Origin: Quercus robur
Taxonomy: Eukaryota; Streptophyta; Magnoliopsida; Fagales; Fagaceae
Direction of reading: 5' to 3'
Length of the DNA: 64,000 nt
NCBI RefSeq assembly: GCF_932294415.1
Contig: NC_065537.1
Coordinates: 63,998,290-64,062,289 of the forward strand
Part shown: positions 1 through 10,691 of the stretch, piece after piece
Layout of the letters: every line of letters starts with the position of its first letter
Numbering within the stretch: the stretch's first letter is position 1
Position numbers and translations under genes: made by a program
Notes under the pieces: generated by a model
The model's database searches: none
The model's input: only the letters and a program-made list of their open reading frames with translations
Told to the model about the DNA's origin: nothing

Positions 1-142
1 GAAGATTGCTCATATGTGCTAGAAGTGTGAAGAAATTTAGTTTTAGTTTCAAAACTTGGTTGTTCAAGATATTCATTTCTTTTTACTTCTAAACTTGTTG
101 TTAAGTTTAATAATAAATTTGTAACTTCTGGCATTTTACAAG

Positions 143-2881
143 ATGGTCTTTATTTTTTTGAGTTCTATTGATAATTCTATTAATTATGTTGAGAATGATA
201 TTACTACCAGTGTGTTATCTCTTAAAAGAAAAAGAGATGTTAATCCTACCTATTTGTGGCACTTAAGGCTTGGTCATATCAATATTGACCGAATCAATAG
301 ATTGGTAAGGGATGGGCCATTGAATCTTTTGAAGGTAGAGCCTTATCCAATTTGTGAGCCTTGCTTACAAGGGAAAATGACCAAAAGTCCCTTTACAGGA
401 AAGGGAGAGCCACTGATGTATTAGGATTAATACACACTGATGTTTGTGGTCCTATGAATCACATGGCAAGAGGTGGTTTCTATTACTTCATTACTTATAT
501 TGATGATTATTCTAGGTATGGTTATTTGTACCTAATGAAACATAAATCTGAATCCTTTGAAAAGTTCAAAGAATTTCGTAATGAGGTTGAGAAACAAGCT
601 GGAAAATGCATAAAAGTTCTTCACTTTGATAGAGGAGGAGAATACCTCTTGTATCAATTTAAGGAATATCTAAAAGAAAATGGGATTATTTCTCAATTAA
701 CTCCCCCTGCCACACCTCAACATAATGGTGTAGCTGAAAGAAGAAATAGAACCTTATTAGATATGGTTCGTTCTATGATGAGCATGTCAAAGTTGCCAAT
801 TTCATTTTGGGGTTATGCTTTGGAGATTGCTATTTATTTATTAAATAGAGTCCCTACCAAATCAGTTTCTAATACCCCATATGAGTTATGGACTGGTAAG
901 AAACCAAGTCTAAATCACTTAAAGATATGGGGTTGTCCAGCACATGTTAGAAAGTCTAATATGGATAAGCTCGGACTTAGGAGTGATAGATGTTTATTTG
1001 TTGGCTATCCCAAGATGTCTACTGATTTCTATTTTTACAATCCTAGTGAGCAAAAGTGTTTGTGAGCAGGAATGCTATTTTTCTTGAGGAAGATTATAGC
1101 TTAAATGAAAGTAGAGCAAAAGTTTCTCTTAATGAACAAACTGATAACCCAATGGCTGAGTTGAATGAGAATAATGAAGAGCAAGTAATAGTGCCTACTG
1201 AACCAAGCAAAATACAAGAGACTCGACGTAGTAAAAGGACTATCAGGCCTCCAGCTAGACTCACTTTGTTAAATGAGATTTATCTAATGGAGTCAGAGGA
1301 GCATGATAATGGTCCTTTCACTTATCAAGAAGCAATGACTGATAAGGACGTTGAGAATTGGAAAAGGGCCATGGAATCAGAGATGGACTCAATGTATACC
1401 AACCAGGTTTGGACCTTAGTAGACAAACCAGAAGGTATTAAGCCTATTGGTTGTAAATGGGTCTACAAAAGGAAGATAGGACCTAATGGTAAGGTGGAGA
1501 CCTATAAAGCTAGGCTAGTGGCAAAAGGGTATAATCAAAAGGTTGGAATTGATTATGAGGAAACTTTTTCGCCAGTAGCCATGCTAAAGTCCATAAGGGT
1601 TCTATTGTCAATTGCTGCACATGATGATTATAAGATATGGCAAATGGATGTTAAAACAGTTTTCTTGAATGGACACATTCGAGAAGAAATTTTTTTGGAC
1701 CAGCCAAAAGGTTTCATATCTCATGGTCAAGAATCAAAAGTGTGCAAGTTGATGAGATCTATATACGGCCTAAAACAAGCATCACGCAATTGGAACATCC
1801 ATTTTGATGAGGCAATCAAATCGTTTGGTTTCTCAAAAAAATGGATGAATCCTATGTTTACAAAAAGGTTAGTGGGAGCACTATTACATTTTTAGTTGTT
1901 TATGTAGATGACATACTACTCATTGGCAATGATGTAGGAGCAATGTCATCTATAAAAATATGGTTATCTAGTCACTTTGCAATGAAAGATATTGGTGAAG
2001 CGTCCTATATACTTGGAATCAAATTGTTTAGAGACCAAAAGAAAAGGTTATTGGGACTTTCACAATTCAATTCTATTGACAAGATATTGGCTAAGTTTAG
2101 CATGCAAGATTCCAAGAAAGGGTTTTCACCTTTTAGACATGGAGTTCATCTCTCTAATCAAATGTGTCCTAAAACACACGAAGAGAGAGAGAAAATGAGA
2201 AATTGTCCTTATGCTTTGGCTGTAGGAAGTCTCATGTACGCAATGCTTTGCACTAGGCCAGACATTTGTCATGCAATGAGCATTGTGAGTAAATATCAAT
2301 ATAAGCCAGGTTCTGAGCATTGGACAGCAATGAAACATATCCTCAAATATTTAAATAGGACTAAACATTATTTCTTGGTGTTTCGTGGTAAGGATTTGAT
2401 TGTCCAAGGGTATATAGATTTTGATTTTCAATCTGATGTTGATGATAGAAAATTAATTTCTGGATTTGTGTTCACTCTTGGCAAGGGAGCAATAAGTTGG
2501 AGAAGTTGCAAGCAAGATACTACTGCAGACTCTACTATAGAAGCAGAGTATATAGTTGCAAGTGAAGCTACAAAGGAAGCTGTGTGGATTCGCAAGTTCA
2601 TTCAAGAACTTGAAGTTGTTCCTTCCATTGAGTCACCCATTACTATCTATTGTGACAATAGTGGGGCTGTTGCAAATGCAGTAGAACTAAGGGCTCATCA
2701 AAGGACAAAACATATTGCACGTAAATATCACTTGATACGTGATATTATACAAAGAGGTGATGTAGCAATAACAAAGATTGCCTCTACCAATAATGTTGCA
2801 GATCCACTCACAAAGGTATTGTCTCAAAAGGTGTTTGAGAAACATTTGGAAGCAATGGGTATTAAATACATGTATGATTGA
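143..2881 (+). pseudogene. copia pol polyprotein remnant (GAG-pre-integrase, integrase, RT, RNase H)
   Basis: Coding runs in four frame segments. 143 to about 410 is GAG-pre-integrase, with the LWHLRLGH and CEPCLQGKM zinc-knuckle-like signature. 361-1065 is the integrase core, with HTDVCGPM, FDRGGEY and TPQHNGVAERRN marking the D-D-E residues. 1056-1895 is the N-terminal RT, with ETFSPVAMLKSIR and QMDVKTVFLNG. 1841-2881 carries the RT catalytic box YVDDILL and RNase H ending in the KHI...ADPLTK tail. Frame breaks fall near 400-415, near 1056-1062, and near 1836-1843, where a run of seven A is the likely slip site. In RNase H the usual YTDADW-like block reads YIDFDF. I infer that no functional polyprotein is made. 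Confidence 0.93.
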
Positions 2882-2902
2882 TTTTAAGTGCAGGTGGGAA
2901 AT

Positions 2903-4247
2903 TGTTAGAATTATGTGCCCTCCCCTCAAAAAAAATACCATGCATTTTATTTTCATATTCATAACTTTTATAGGTATATTACATTATTTAAATGTGGCAT
3001 GTGATGTCACCTCTGTAGGAAAAATCATGTTAATAGTTAAGGAACCAAAGACAGGGAGTAATGATTTTTCATAAATTATTAAATCGTTCTTGACTGTGAA
3101 TATTAATTGAATATTACCATTGAAGCCTACACTTGTTGTGCTGCTATATGATAGGATGATTTACTCCATCATTGAAGTAGTGACTCTAAGCAAGCAAGTG
3201 GGTGTAATGTAATAAGTACATACACTGAATTGGATCCGATCAAGGACACCTTATGGAGTGATCATTGTTAATTAAAAGGTTGTTCTATCACAATTTTTCT
3301 ATTGTCCTCAAACATGAGGGGTTTGTGTATATTTATTTATTATGCACATAACTTTGACAATGTCAACTGGTGATGCCAATTTTAAAGGCTATATACAGAC
3401 ACGTTGTGTTATGTGTGTAATGAGTAAAATATATAAATGCTTAACAATGAATCCACCAGTCTCTAAAGAAGATAGTATATTTAGTTGATTTTCATATTGA
3501 AGTTGGACTTAAAACAAAACCGGCCGGTGACATTTTTTCAAAAATGTTTTTCATATATATATATAATATTGTATGTATATATATTTAAAGAGTTTTTTTA
3601 AAGATATTTTGGAGTCCAATAGAAATTATGAAATCAAGAAATTAAGGGTCACATAAGCTAGGGACATGACAATGATATTTATCCAGTCCTAGTGGCTTGT
3701 AGGAATATAGTATGGTGAAAGGACATAGATATAAAATTGTATGAAATGAGACCTCATTTGTAATTCTCTAATCTTCAAGGGTCAATTGCAATGTGTTGAT
3801 GGACATTATTGCAATATGTAGAAGTTCAGATATTTTCTTAATATGGTTGAGAAAATTAAGAAATATTTTTGGAAAGTGTTTCAAGATAAGTCAATAACGT
3901 TCAAAAGGTTATTGATAAAATCCTACGGCTGAAGATTACGATCCCTAAGGATCCCACGTCCAATCTCTCTCTAGGGTTTTAGAAGTCTACTATAAAATTA
4001 GATTTTATAATATCCTATTTAGTGGTTGGCCATCAGAACTATTGTGTGATACTGTAGTCTTCTAAAAACTCAAAAGAAATAGAGAGAGAGAGACGTGAAT
4101 ACCTTGGGAGGCAACACGCTTGGCTTGCTAAGAGAGATACGCAATTTTGTTTTATTTAGAATCCATGGTTGTGTGGTACAACGATCTTTAAATGAAAAAT
4201 ATGATTTTTATTTTATAATGCTTCCGCAAAAGTCATCACTAATTCCA
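2903..4247 (+). repeat. 3' LTR of the copia element
   Basis: The LTR begins TGTTAGAATT directly after the polypurine-like stretch CAGGTGGGAAAT at 2891-2902. A CTATAAAATT TATA-like box lies near 3989, followed by a GA-rich leader. The end is placed at ...AATTCCA (4247), a weak mirror of the start. The start is firm and the end is an inference, because the partner LTR is outside the window. Confidence 0.7.
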
Positions 4248-4850
4248 AAATGGGTCGGGAGCGCGGTCTCTCACAATGGCACCAGTAGTGGAGGAAGAGG
4301 CAACAAATGATGTGGTGGAAAAAGTTGTCAATGCAATGGAAGAAGCTGTTAGTGGTGGATTGCAGATTCTGAGGCGTCATAGAACTCCCAGATTGGTGGT
4401 TCCTAGACAACCAACAAAAATGTGCAGAAGTTATGTCATTTTTTTTGCAAATGTTCATGTTAGTAGATTAGATCTTTTAAAAATATGTTTTTGTCCTTAA
4501 TTTTATTTTCAAATAAATCTTAATTAAATATTAGGGATACTAATACTTAGTATTGGAATTAAGGAAAAGTGGAAATGAAGAGTTTAGAGGCTCCCCTTTT
4601 TTAAAAAAGAAAAAAGAAAAAGAAGAATCCTATAGAGAACAGGTTAATAGGCCGACCAAGGTAAATTCTTTGCATAATCACTTGCAGAGCATCAACAATG
4701 CTATTAGTGTCATGAAGTGTCTTCAATTTTGTTTCTCATAAGTATCTTCAATTTTGTTTGTTGTAAGTATGTGGCCCAAGGCATTGTCAAACTCAATAAC
4801 AGTTATGTCGAGTCATTGCAATGAAACAAGTGTAGAGACAATTATTATAT
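4248..4850. other. intergenic, no gene recognised
   Basis: Short open frames occur at 4276-4500 and 4553-4741. They show no domain I recognise and are probably non-coding. Nothing else stands out. Confidence 0.5.
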
Positions 4851-4851
4851 T

Positions 4852-5057
4852 ACTAGCCACTTCGTATGTGTGTTGCGTGTGTTTAGAGACTTTTCTATTT
4901 TTTTTCCTAAATGATAATTTTATATTCATCATAATTCACGGTTTATGCACTTTTCAATCACAAATATACCTAGAGGTGTGAGGAAAAAGTTTGACATTTA
5001 AAAAAAAAAAAGACAAGAGCCTCTGAGCATACGCAATGCATGTACGAAGAGGCTAGT
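4852..5057. mobile_element. small TIR element (about 206 bp)
   Basis: The left end ACTAGCCACTTCGTATGTG is mirrored by the reverse complement of the right end, ACTAGCCTCTTCGTACATG. The match continues about 28 bp, with GTTGCGTGTG against CATTGCGTATG. I see no clear TSD, so superfamily is undetermined. The interior is AT-rich and non-coding. Confidence 0.6.
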
Positions 5058-5129
5058 GTTAAAAATATGGATATAGTTTTTCATCATAAGAAGATTTAGA
5101 TTTGGGTCATTATTCTATGTATATGAATT

Positions 5130-5330
5130 CGACTTATTGGAGGAAGATTTGGGAGTTAAAGTTCAGAGTAATACCAAGAATCTATTTTTGGCGAGCTTTC
5201 ATGTATTCTATACACCCGTAAAGACTAATATTGTCAGACACATGTCTATCTCATACGACTGTTGTGAACACTGTCACCAATATGCATAAGATGTAGCCAT
5301 GCCCAATGGCATTGTCCATGAATTAATTTG
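5130..5330 (+). pseudogene. LINE zf-RVT fragment
   Basis: Translation of the plus strand gives YWRKIWELK, then PRIYFWRAF, and a later shifted stretch with a cysteine pattern and CPMA. This resembles the zinc-binding region (zf-RVT) after the reverse transcriptase of plant L1-type LINEs. It has at least one in-frame stop and no visible poly(A) or TSD, so it is an old fragment. Confidence 0.5.
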
Positions 5331-5600
5331 AGATAAAAAAATTTAAAAAAATAAAAAAATTCAAGGAAAAATTCTTATGAATTAATTTGATTTTGAAAGT
5401 TAAGAATCTAACTTAATACAATTAATAATTGAGTGATTAAATTAAAAAACCAAATTGAACTTTAACCAATAGTTAGAGTACTAAATTAATAATTTAACCA
5501 CTTCTTCATTATGCCACATCCTGATTCATACATACACATAAATTTTTTAAATAATTTTTCATCATTTTCTTTGCTAAAAGGTGTTTAGTCATTTTGTCTT

Positions 5601-5717
<117 letters not shown>

Positions 5718-5725
5718 TGAGCTCA

Positions 5726-6129
5726 AGTTACACTTGATGTAACTCTAAACAACGTTACACAACCCAATAACTTCTTATTGAATTCATATTTTGAAAATCC
5801 AACCATTGAATTACATGTTTTATATGTTCTTAACATGCATGCCAATTTTAATGCAAATCAGATGTAATTTACAATTCGATCCATAAACTTATTTTTTATG
5901 TAGTATTTTAAATTACAAAAACTTGAATTTAAACAATTGATTGATAATATGACTATTGATCTTTAATTATCTTTAAATTTTGTAAGCATAGAGAATACAC
6001 AAATATAATGTAATCTAATAGTAGATTTATCAAAATTCACATTTAATTAAAATATTAGGTGATATAACATTACTTAAAGTTGCAGCAAGTGGTTACACCT
6101 GATGTAACTTGGTTACACCTGATGTAACT
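5726..6129 (+). mobile_element. MITE, family with copies at 14783 and 53264 (copy 1)
   Basis: The interior shares long matches with 14783-15180, including TTAACATGCAT, AAATTACAAAAACTTGAA and AAATTTTGTAAGCAT. Its ends differ from that copy: each carries a short palindrome, AGTTACA-n5-TGTAACT at 5726-5744 and GGTTACACCTGATGTAACT at 6091-6109. The right one is repeated in tandem at 6111-6129. Non-coding. No TSD found. Confidence 0.6.
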
Positions 6130-6742
6130 TTACAAGAATTACACAATTTTAAGATATCTCTATAAGATCTAACAACCCATAAACCGACAACCACATACAC
6201 CTTAGTCTGTATTTAACAATTAAAGGCAATGTACAAAACAATGCCCAGTCCAATAAGGGGAAAAAATGGGCTTTTGCCCTTATTTTTTAAAATATCTAGC
6301 ACAGTATCCCTATTTTAAAACTATTTAGAAAAATATTCCTATTTTTGAAACTCGATTTTAACAAAATCTAATCTATATATATAATAATAGGTAAAACTGA
6401 GAGAAAATTTAATTAGATTTCACATTAGAATTCAATTAGAGTCTAATTTTGCGCCACTTGTCCCATATAATCTAAGTTTTTAAATTTTTGTACCAAGTGA
6501 GTTAATTCAATGTAAAAATTGGATTTCAATTAGAGTTTAATTTTGAGACATGTGTCCCATTTAATCTAAGTTTTTTAATTTTTGTGTCAAATGAGTTAAT
6601 TTAGTGTAAAAAATGAGGAGTCCAATATAAGTAAACCATTAAAAAAAAAACATAATTTTTGAATGATTTTATATTTATGAGTCTTTTTTTGTTTGTTTTT
6701 TTTTTAATAGAACTAAAAACAATTCAAGTTTATAAGTCATAT

Positions 6743-6747
6743 GTGTG

Positions 6748-6796
<49 letters not shown>
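6743..6796. repeat. (GT)n microsatellite
   Basis: About 54 bp of GT/TG repeat with a single interruption, inside the long-TIR element. Confidence 0.97.
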
Positions 6797-6915
6797 TCTA
6801 ATTGAAAATTTTTAATTTTTGTGTTAAATGAGTTAATTTAGTGTAGAAAATGAGGAGTCTAATATAAATAAATCATAAAAAATATATATAATTATATGTC
6901 TAACACTATATATAA

Positions 6916-7643
6916 TGTAAGGGCGGAATTTGGGGCCTAGGCCCAGCAAGCAGGCGATTCTAGCCCAAAAAACCCTCAACAATGAATTTGTAGAGAGTGG
7001 GTCGTAGAACTAGGTCTAGACAGAGTAAATGTAATTGTTAGTAAGCCATGCAACCATTTGAACGTGGGGATGTTTTATTAAGTTTCCTGGGATAACAGTT
7101 CATGGGACAATATCTTATGCTTTGTTTACAGAACTTCTCTCTCTTTCCCTCTCATTTTCTCTCTTTTTCTTCCTCCTCCCTTAGTCATGGGGACTTTCTT
7201 CTCTTATATATCGTCCTTAAATTGGTAATGGCCCTACACTTGTTAACCATCAGGGCCTCTACTTGAGTGCCTGTCTCATAGGACACCCCCCCCCTTTTCT
7301 GTGAGTTGCACTGGCCAAGATAATACTATTCTCCTGTCTTTTCTACATTAATGCGGCTGGAAAAGTAGCTTCCTTGCATTTAATGCGGCAGTTGTGGTTG
7401 CCCCCTGAGCGTCTAGCATTTCCCCTCGATTTGGGACGATTTCCCACCATGTGAAGGGTGTGCGTTAGACTCCCATTTGGTGCGTCCGAGGAGACACTTC
7501 TCCTCGGACGCCTCTTAAACAAGCCCAGTCCGGCCCAACAGGGTTGGGCTGGAAGTCCTCTGGCCATGTCTTCACTTCTTGTTATGGCTGGGCTCCGCAT
7601 AGGTACCAAGGCCCACTGTTGACTGATGAATTTTACCCCCACA
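6916..7643. mobile_element. solo LTR, 728 bp, TSD TATAA
   Basis: The segment starts TGTAAGGGCGGAATTTG and ends with the imperfect mirror TGAATTTTACCCCCACA, as LTRs do (TG...CA). It is flanked by TATAA at 6911-6915 and TATAA at 7644-7648, a perfect 5-bp TSD. There is no internal retroelement coding between or beside the ends, so this is a solo LTR left by LTR-LTR recombination. It is clearly more GC-rich than the AT-rich host element. A TATATA motif near 7205 may be its TATA box. Superfamily unknown. Confidence 0.88.
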
Positions 7644-8559
7644 TATAAAATTAGAGGAAGAGAGAGTTTGAATAATTTTATATTTATGAGTTTTTTTTTT
7701 TTTTTTTTGGTATAACTAAAAACAATTCAAAATTAAAAGTCATATATATATATATATATATATAAATATTAATTGGTAAAGTTTAGAAAAAATCCAATTA
7801 GATTCTACAATCAAAGTCTAATTTTGCGTTATGTATCCTAAATTATTTATTTTTAAAGAGAGTTTTATTTTTTAATTTTGGAATCAAATGTGGGATCATA
7901 TCATAAATATTCACTCAAATAAGTTATTGTTACAAAAACTAAAGAGTCTAGAATTAATGAACATAAAAATATTTAAAAAATGGACAATTTACATTTTTTA
8001 CCTAATAACATTCTTACAAGACTTTTTAAAGAGTTAAAAAAATATATATAAGAATGACTATCAATATTATTTAAATTATATATGTAAGAATTATACTACA
8101 CATTTTAATGTGTATCTTTTAAGTATATCCATGAATATGCATAGAATTATAAGCTAGTTCTATATAAAACTCGATATTCTCAAAATCGAGTTATATGTAT
8201 AGTTTTAAGTGAAACTTGATATTACAATGTCGAGTTTTTACTTAAATTTCCAAAAACAATTATGTGGCAAAATATGCATAAAACTCAATATTGCAAATGT
8301 TGAGTTTCACTTATAACTCAATTTTTTTAAAATCGAGTTTCAAAACAAGAACATGGTGCTTAATAGTTTTAAAATAGGGACATTCTGCAAGATATTTTAA
8401 AAAATAAGAGCAAAAACTCATTTTCCCCCAATAAAGAGAGTGTACAAAATAAAGCATGTGTTCAATAAAGCTGTTGAAACACTTTCTACATTGTAATTGT
8501 AATAGACACTGAAATGTCCAATAACTATTCCTGGAGCATGTGGGATTCCGAATTCCTCT

Positions 8560-9185
8560 TTACCTATTACACAATAGTAGGACTCGGCCGTGTCCAGTAC
8601 CCAATTATTTTCATGTTCACTCCCTAAATGCTGATTCCTAGAACCAAGTAATTGACACCACTATTCATCGTTCAAACGTTAGGTTGCTTTCTCCTTGTTA
8701 TGCCAATATACTTCAATGGTGTAACTGGTGTTCATCATTGGCTCGGTTTCTTTGACAACGGCCACATAAACGAACTCGGGCAGAGTTGTGCTTGTTAGAT
8801 AATTCTATCCTTTGACATGAGTCATAAGGTGTTTCAACTTTCAAAAACTAAGGATACCCAGTGGACAAAACAAAAGTATGCAAAGGAGAAAAGTTTTTTC
8901 TGTATTCAATGATTGCATGCCTTGCTTTTGTTGTTTATAAGGAGGATACCAGGACAGAAATACTTTGATATATGGGTAATGCGTGAATACGGGGTTGAGG
9001 ATTCTTGGACCAAACAACTTGTTGTAGGACTAGGACCCTTGTTCGGAATTGATATGCCACGCAATAGTCTTGTACAACATTGGTTCTAAAGAAATTAGAG
9101 GAATCTTCAACTTCCACAGTTTCCAAAATCATTCATCCCAATACAAGCTATGGTTTGTGTTGAGAGCCTAGTTAGTTTCACTCAC
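8560..9185 (+). pseudogene. F-box protein pseudogene (F-box-associated domain)
   Basis: Plus-strand translation gives HSLNAD, VTGVHHWLGF, ILSFDMSHKVF, YFDIWVMREYGVEDSWTKQL and GLGPLFGIDMP, then (frame shifted) MVCVESLVSFT. These are the ordered landmarks of the F-box-associated domain of plant SCF substrate receptors. In-frame stops occur after HINELGQSCAC and before LHAL, and frame changes are needed at both ends. The N-terminal F-box is not visible. A 65-codon minus-strand frame over the end of it is a shadow. Dead gene with good family assignment. Confidence 0.75.
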
Positions 9186-9437
9186 GTGTGGAAATGTCTT
9201 TTAGAGTTATGGTTTATGGTTTATGTTTTATTTCTCAATAAGTAATGTGTGATTTGGAGATGATATATCATATGGATGATGTATTTGCTAAATTTTAACT
9301 CTATATTCCTCTTCAATCTCCGTCATTTGTTTGATGGATCAGTAAATTGTTGATTTGTTATGCGTTGGAATTGTGATAGAATTTTAGGCGAGGTTTGGTT
9401 ATTAATCTATGTAGAGTGAGAGCTAGTCAGGGATAGA

Positions 9438-9439
<2 letters not shown>

Positions 9440-9469
<30 letters not shown>
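9440..9469 (+). repeat. uninterrupted run of 30 G
   Basis: Thirty consecutive G bases just inside the left end of the hAT element, followed by AGCCGGGCCCCCC. It can in principle form G-quadruplexes. Its exact length may be an assembly estimate. Confidence 0.9.
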
Positions 9470-9470
<1 letters not shown>

Positions 9471-9613
9471 GCCGGGCCCCCCTGGCCCAAAGAAAAATAA
9501 GGGAATTTTTTTTGGGCCCCCTAGCCCAAAGAAAAAAAAAAGAATTTGTTTTTAATGATTATATATATATATATATATATTTTAGAGTTGTGCCTTACTC
9601 TTTCAAAAACTTA

Positions 9614-10193
9614 GGGCCGGTTTGGTTATAGAGTTCAAAAATTGTTGTTTAAAAAGCTGTGAAAATTGTAGTTTAAAAAGTGTTATTGAAATACATGTTT
9701 TTAGTGTTTATAAAATAAAAAAATGTGTTTGGTATCATGGTTTAAATAACATATTTCAGTGTTCAAAAACATAAAATATGTGTTTGATATGTGTGTGTTA
9801 GATGGTAAAAAAAAGCTGAATAAAGTACAAAATAAATATTTTTTAAATCAGCAAAGTACAAAATAAATATAAAATATTTTTTAAATGCTGCTGGGTTGCT
9901 GTTTGTGTGGGTGAGAGAGTAGACCATTCTTTCAAAAAGCTGATCGGTGGGCCCATAATACTGTTCAACCTAATTACGAAAGTGCCACTCAGCACTAGTT
10001 TTTGTTGTTCAAAATCAGTCTGAAGGTGATTTCAAAAACCATTGTTTTAAAAATATGTTTTGAGCAATATTTTTCAAACACCGCTGTTCCGGAATGGTCC
10101 ACCAAACGTTTTTTTTTTTTTTGTTTTTGAACAATATTGTTCAGTGTTTAAACACTGAACAATATGTTTTGAAATCAATGACCAAACACCCTC
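9614..10193. mobile_element. Tourist-like MITE nested in the hAT element
   Basis: TIRs GGGCCGGTTTGGTTATAGA and (reverse complement of the right end) GAGGGTGTTTGGTCATTGA are flanked by TTA on both sides (9611-9613, 10194-10196), the PIF/Harbinger-type TSD. The interior is A/T-rich with repeated TTCAAAAAC blocks. Non-coding. Confidence 0.8.
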
Positions 10194-10691
10194 TTAGTCT
10201 CTCTCTCTCTCTCTCTTTTAATTAACCTAGCCCAATTAGCAACCACCCAACTCAAAAACTTAACAAAAACAAAATTTTAAAATAAAAAATAAAAAATTTT
10301 AGTCAGCCTAATATTATAATATTAACATTAGGTGTTCTAAATGGTAAATATTTAGTATTTAGAGCACCAAATACCAAAAATACTACAATGAGACATTTCA
10401 AATGCTATATTAAAGTAGTAAAAGTAAGTTTTGGTCTGTGATTTTTTTTTTTGGTTTTTTTTTTTTTTTTTGCAACAATTAATGCTCTTAAGAAACAATA
10501 TTATTTTGTATTTTTTTTTTTTTGTTTTTGTTGGTAAATGATTACATCTTAATGTATTAAGAAACAATGATTTTGTGTATTAATCTTGGTTAATAATTTG
10601 TTAGTACTATATGGATACCTATTTGGATTTTTTTTTATTCTTATACTTCGGCCCCCTAGCTTGAAATTCTAGGTCCACTCCTGGAGCTAGT

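Larger units (their letters stand above)
1..4247 (+). mobile_element. Ty1/copia LTR retrotransposon, 5' part outside the window, decayed
   Basis: The window opens inside the pol region of a copia element. The order GAG-pre-integrase, integrase, reverse transcriptase, RNase H is the copia order (Ty3/gypsy has integrase last). A purine-rich tract follows the pol stop and leads into an LTR starting TGTTAGAATT at 2903. The 5' LTR, primer binding site and gag lie upstream of base 1, so insertion age from LTR divergence and the TSD cannot be read here. Three frame changes make it non-autonomous. Confidence 0.93.
6257..8429. mobile_element. long-TIR (Mutator-like) non-autonomous element
   Basis: The first ~105 bp (from GGGGAAAAAATGGGCTTTTG) match the reverse complement of the last ~105 bp (GGGGGAAAATGAGTTTTTG), including CTTATTTTTTAAAATATC and GAAACTCGATTTT. 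Long TIRs suggest a MULE. The flanks read TCCAATAAG and CCAATAAAG, an imperfect 9-bp TSD. No transposase is visible. The interior has diverged repeats around TCTAATTTTG and several ACTCGA...TCGAGT palindromes near 8170-8340. It hosts the solo LTR at 6916-7643. Confidence 0.75.
9428..10683. mobile_element. hAT-type non-autonomous element, TSD GAGCTAGT
   Basis: The element starts CAGGGATAGAG and the reverse complement of its end reads CAGGAGTGGACCTAG, short hAT-like TIRs. It is flanked by a perfect 8-bp duplication, GAGCTAGT at 9420-9427 and 10684-10691, the hAT TSD length. Both subterminal regions contain GGCCCCCTAGC-like blocks. No transposase coding. It contains a 30-G run and a nested MITE. 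Confidence 0.85.

Noticed and set aside
8935..9132. 65-codon minus-strand open frame
   Set aside because: It overlaps the plus-strand F-box-associated motifs (YFDIWVMREYGV), which are a clear family match; the minus frame is a shadow.
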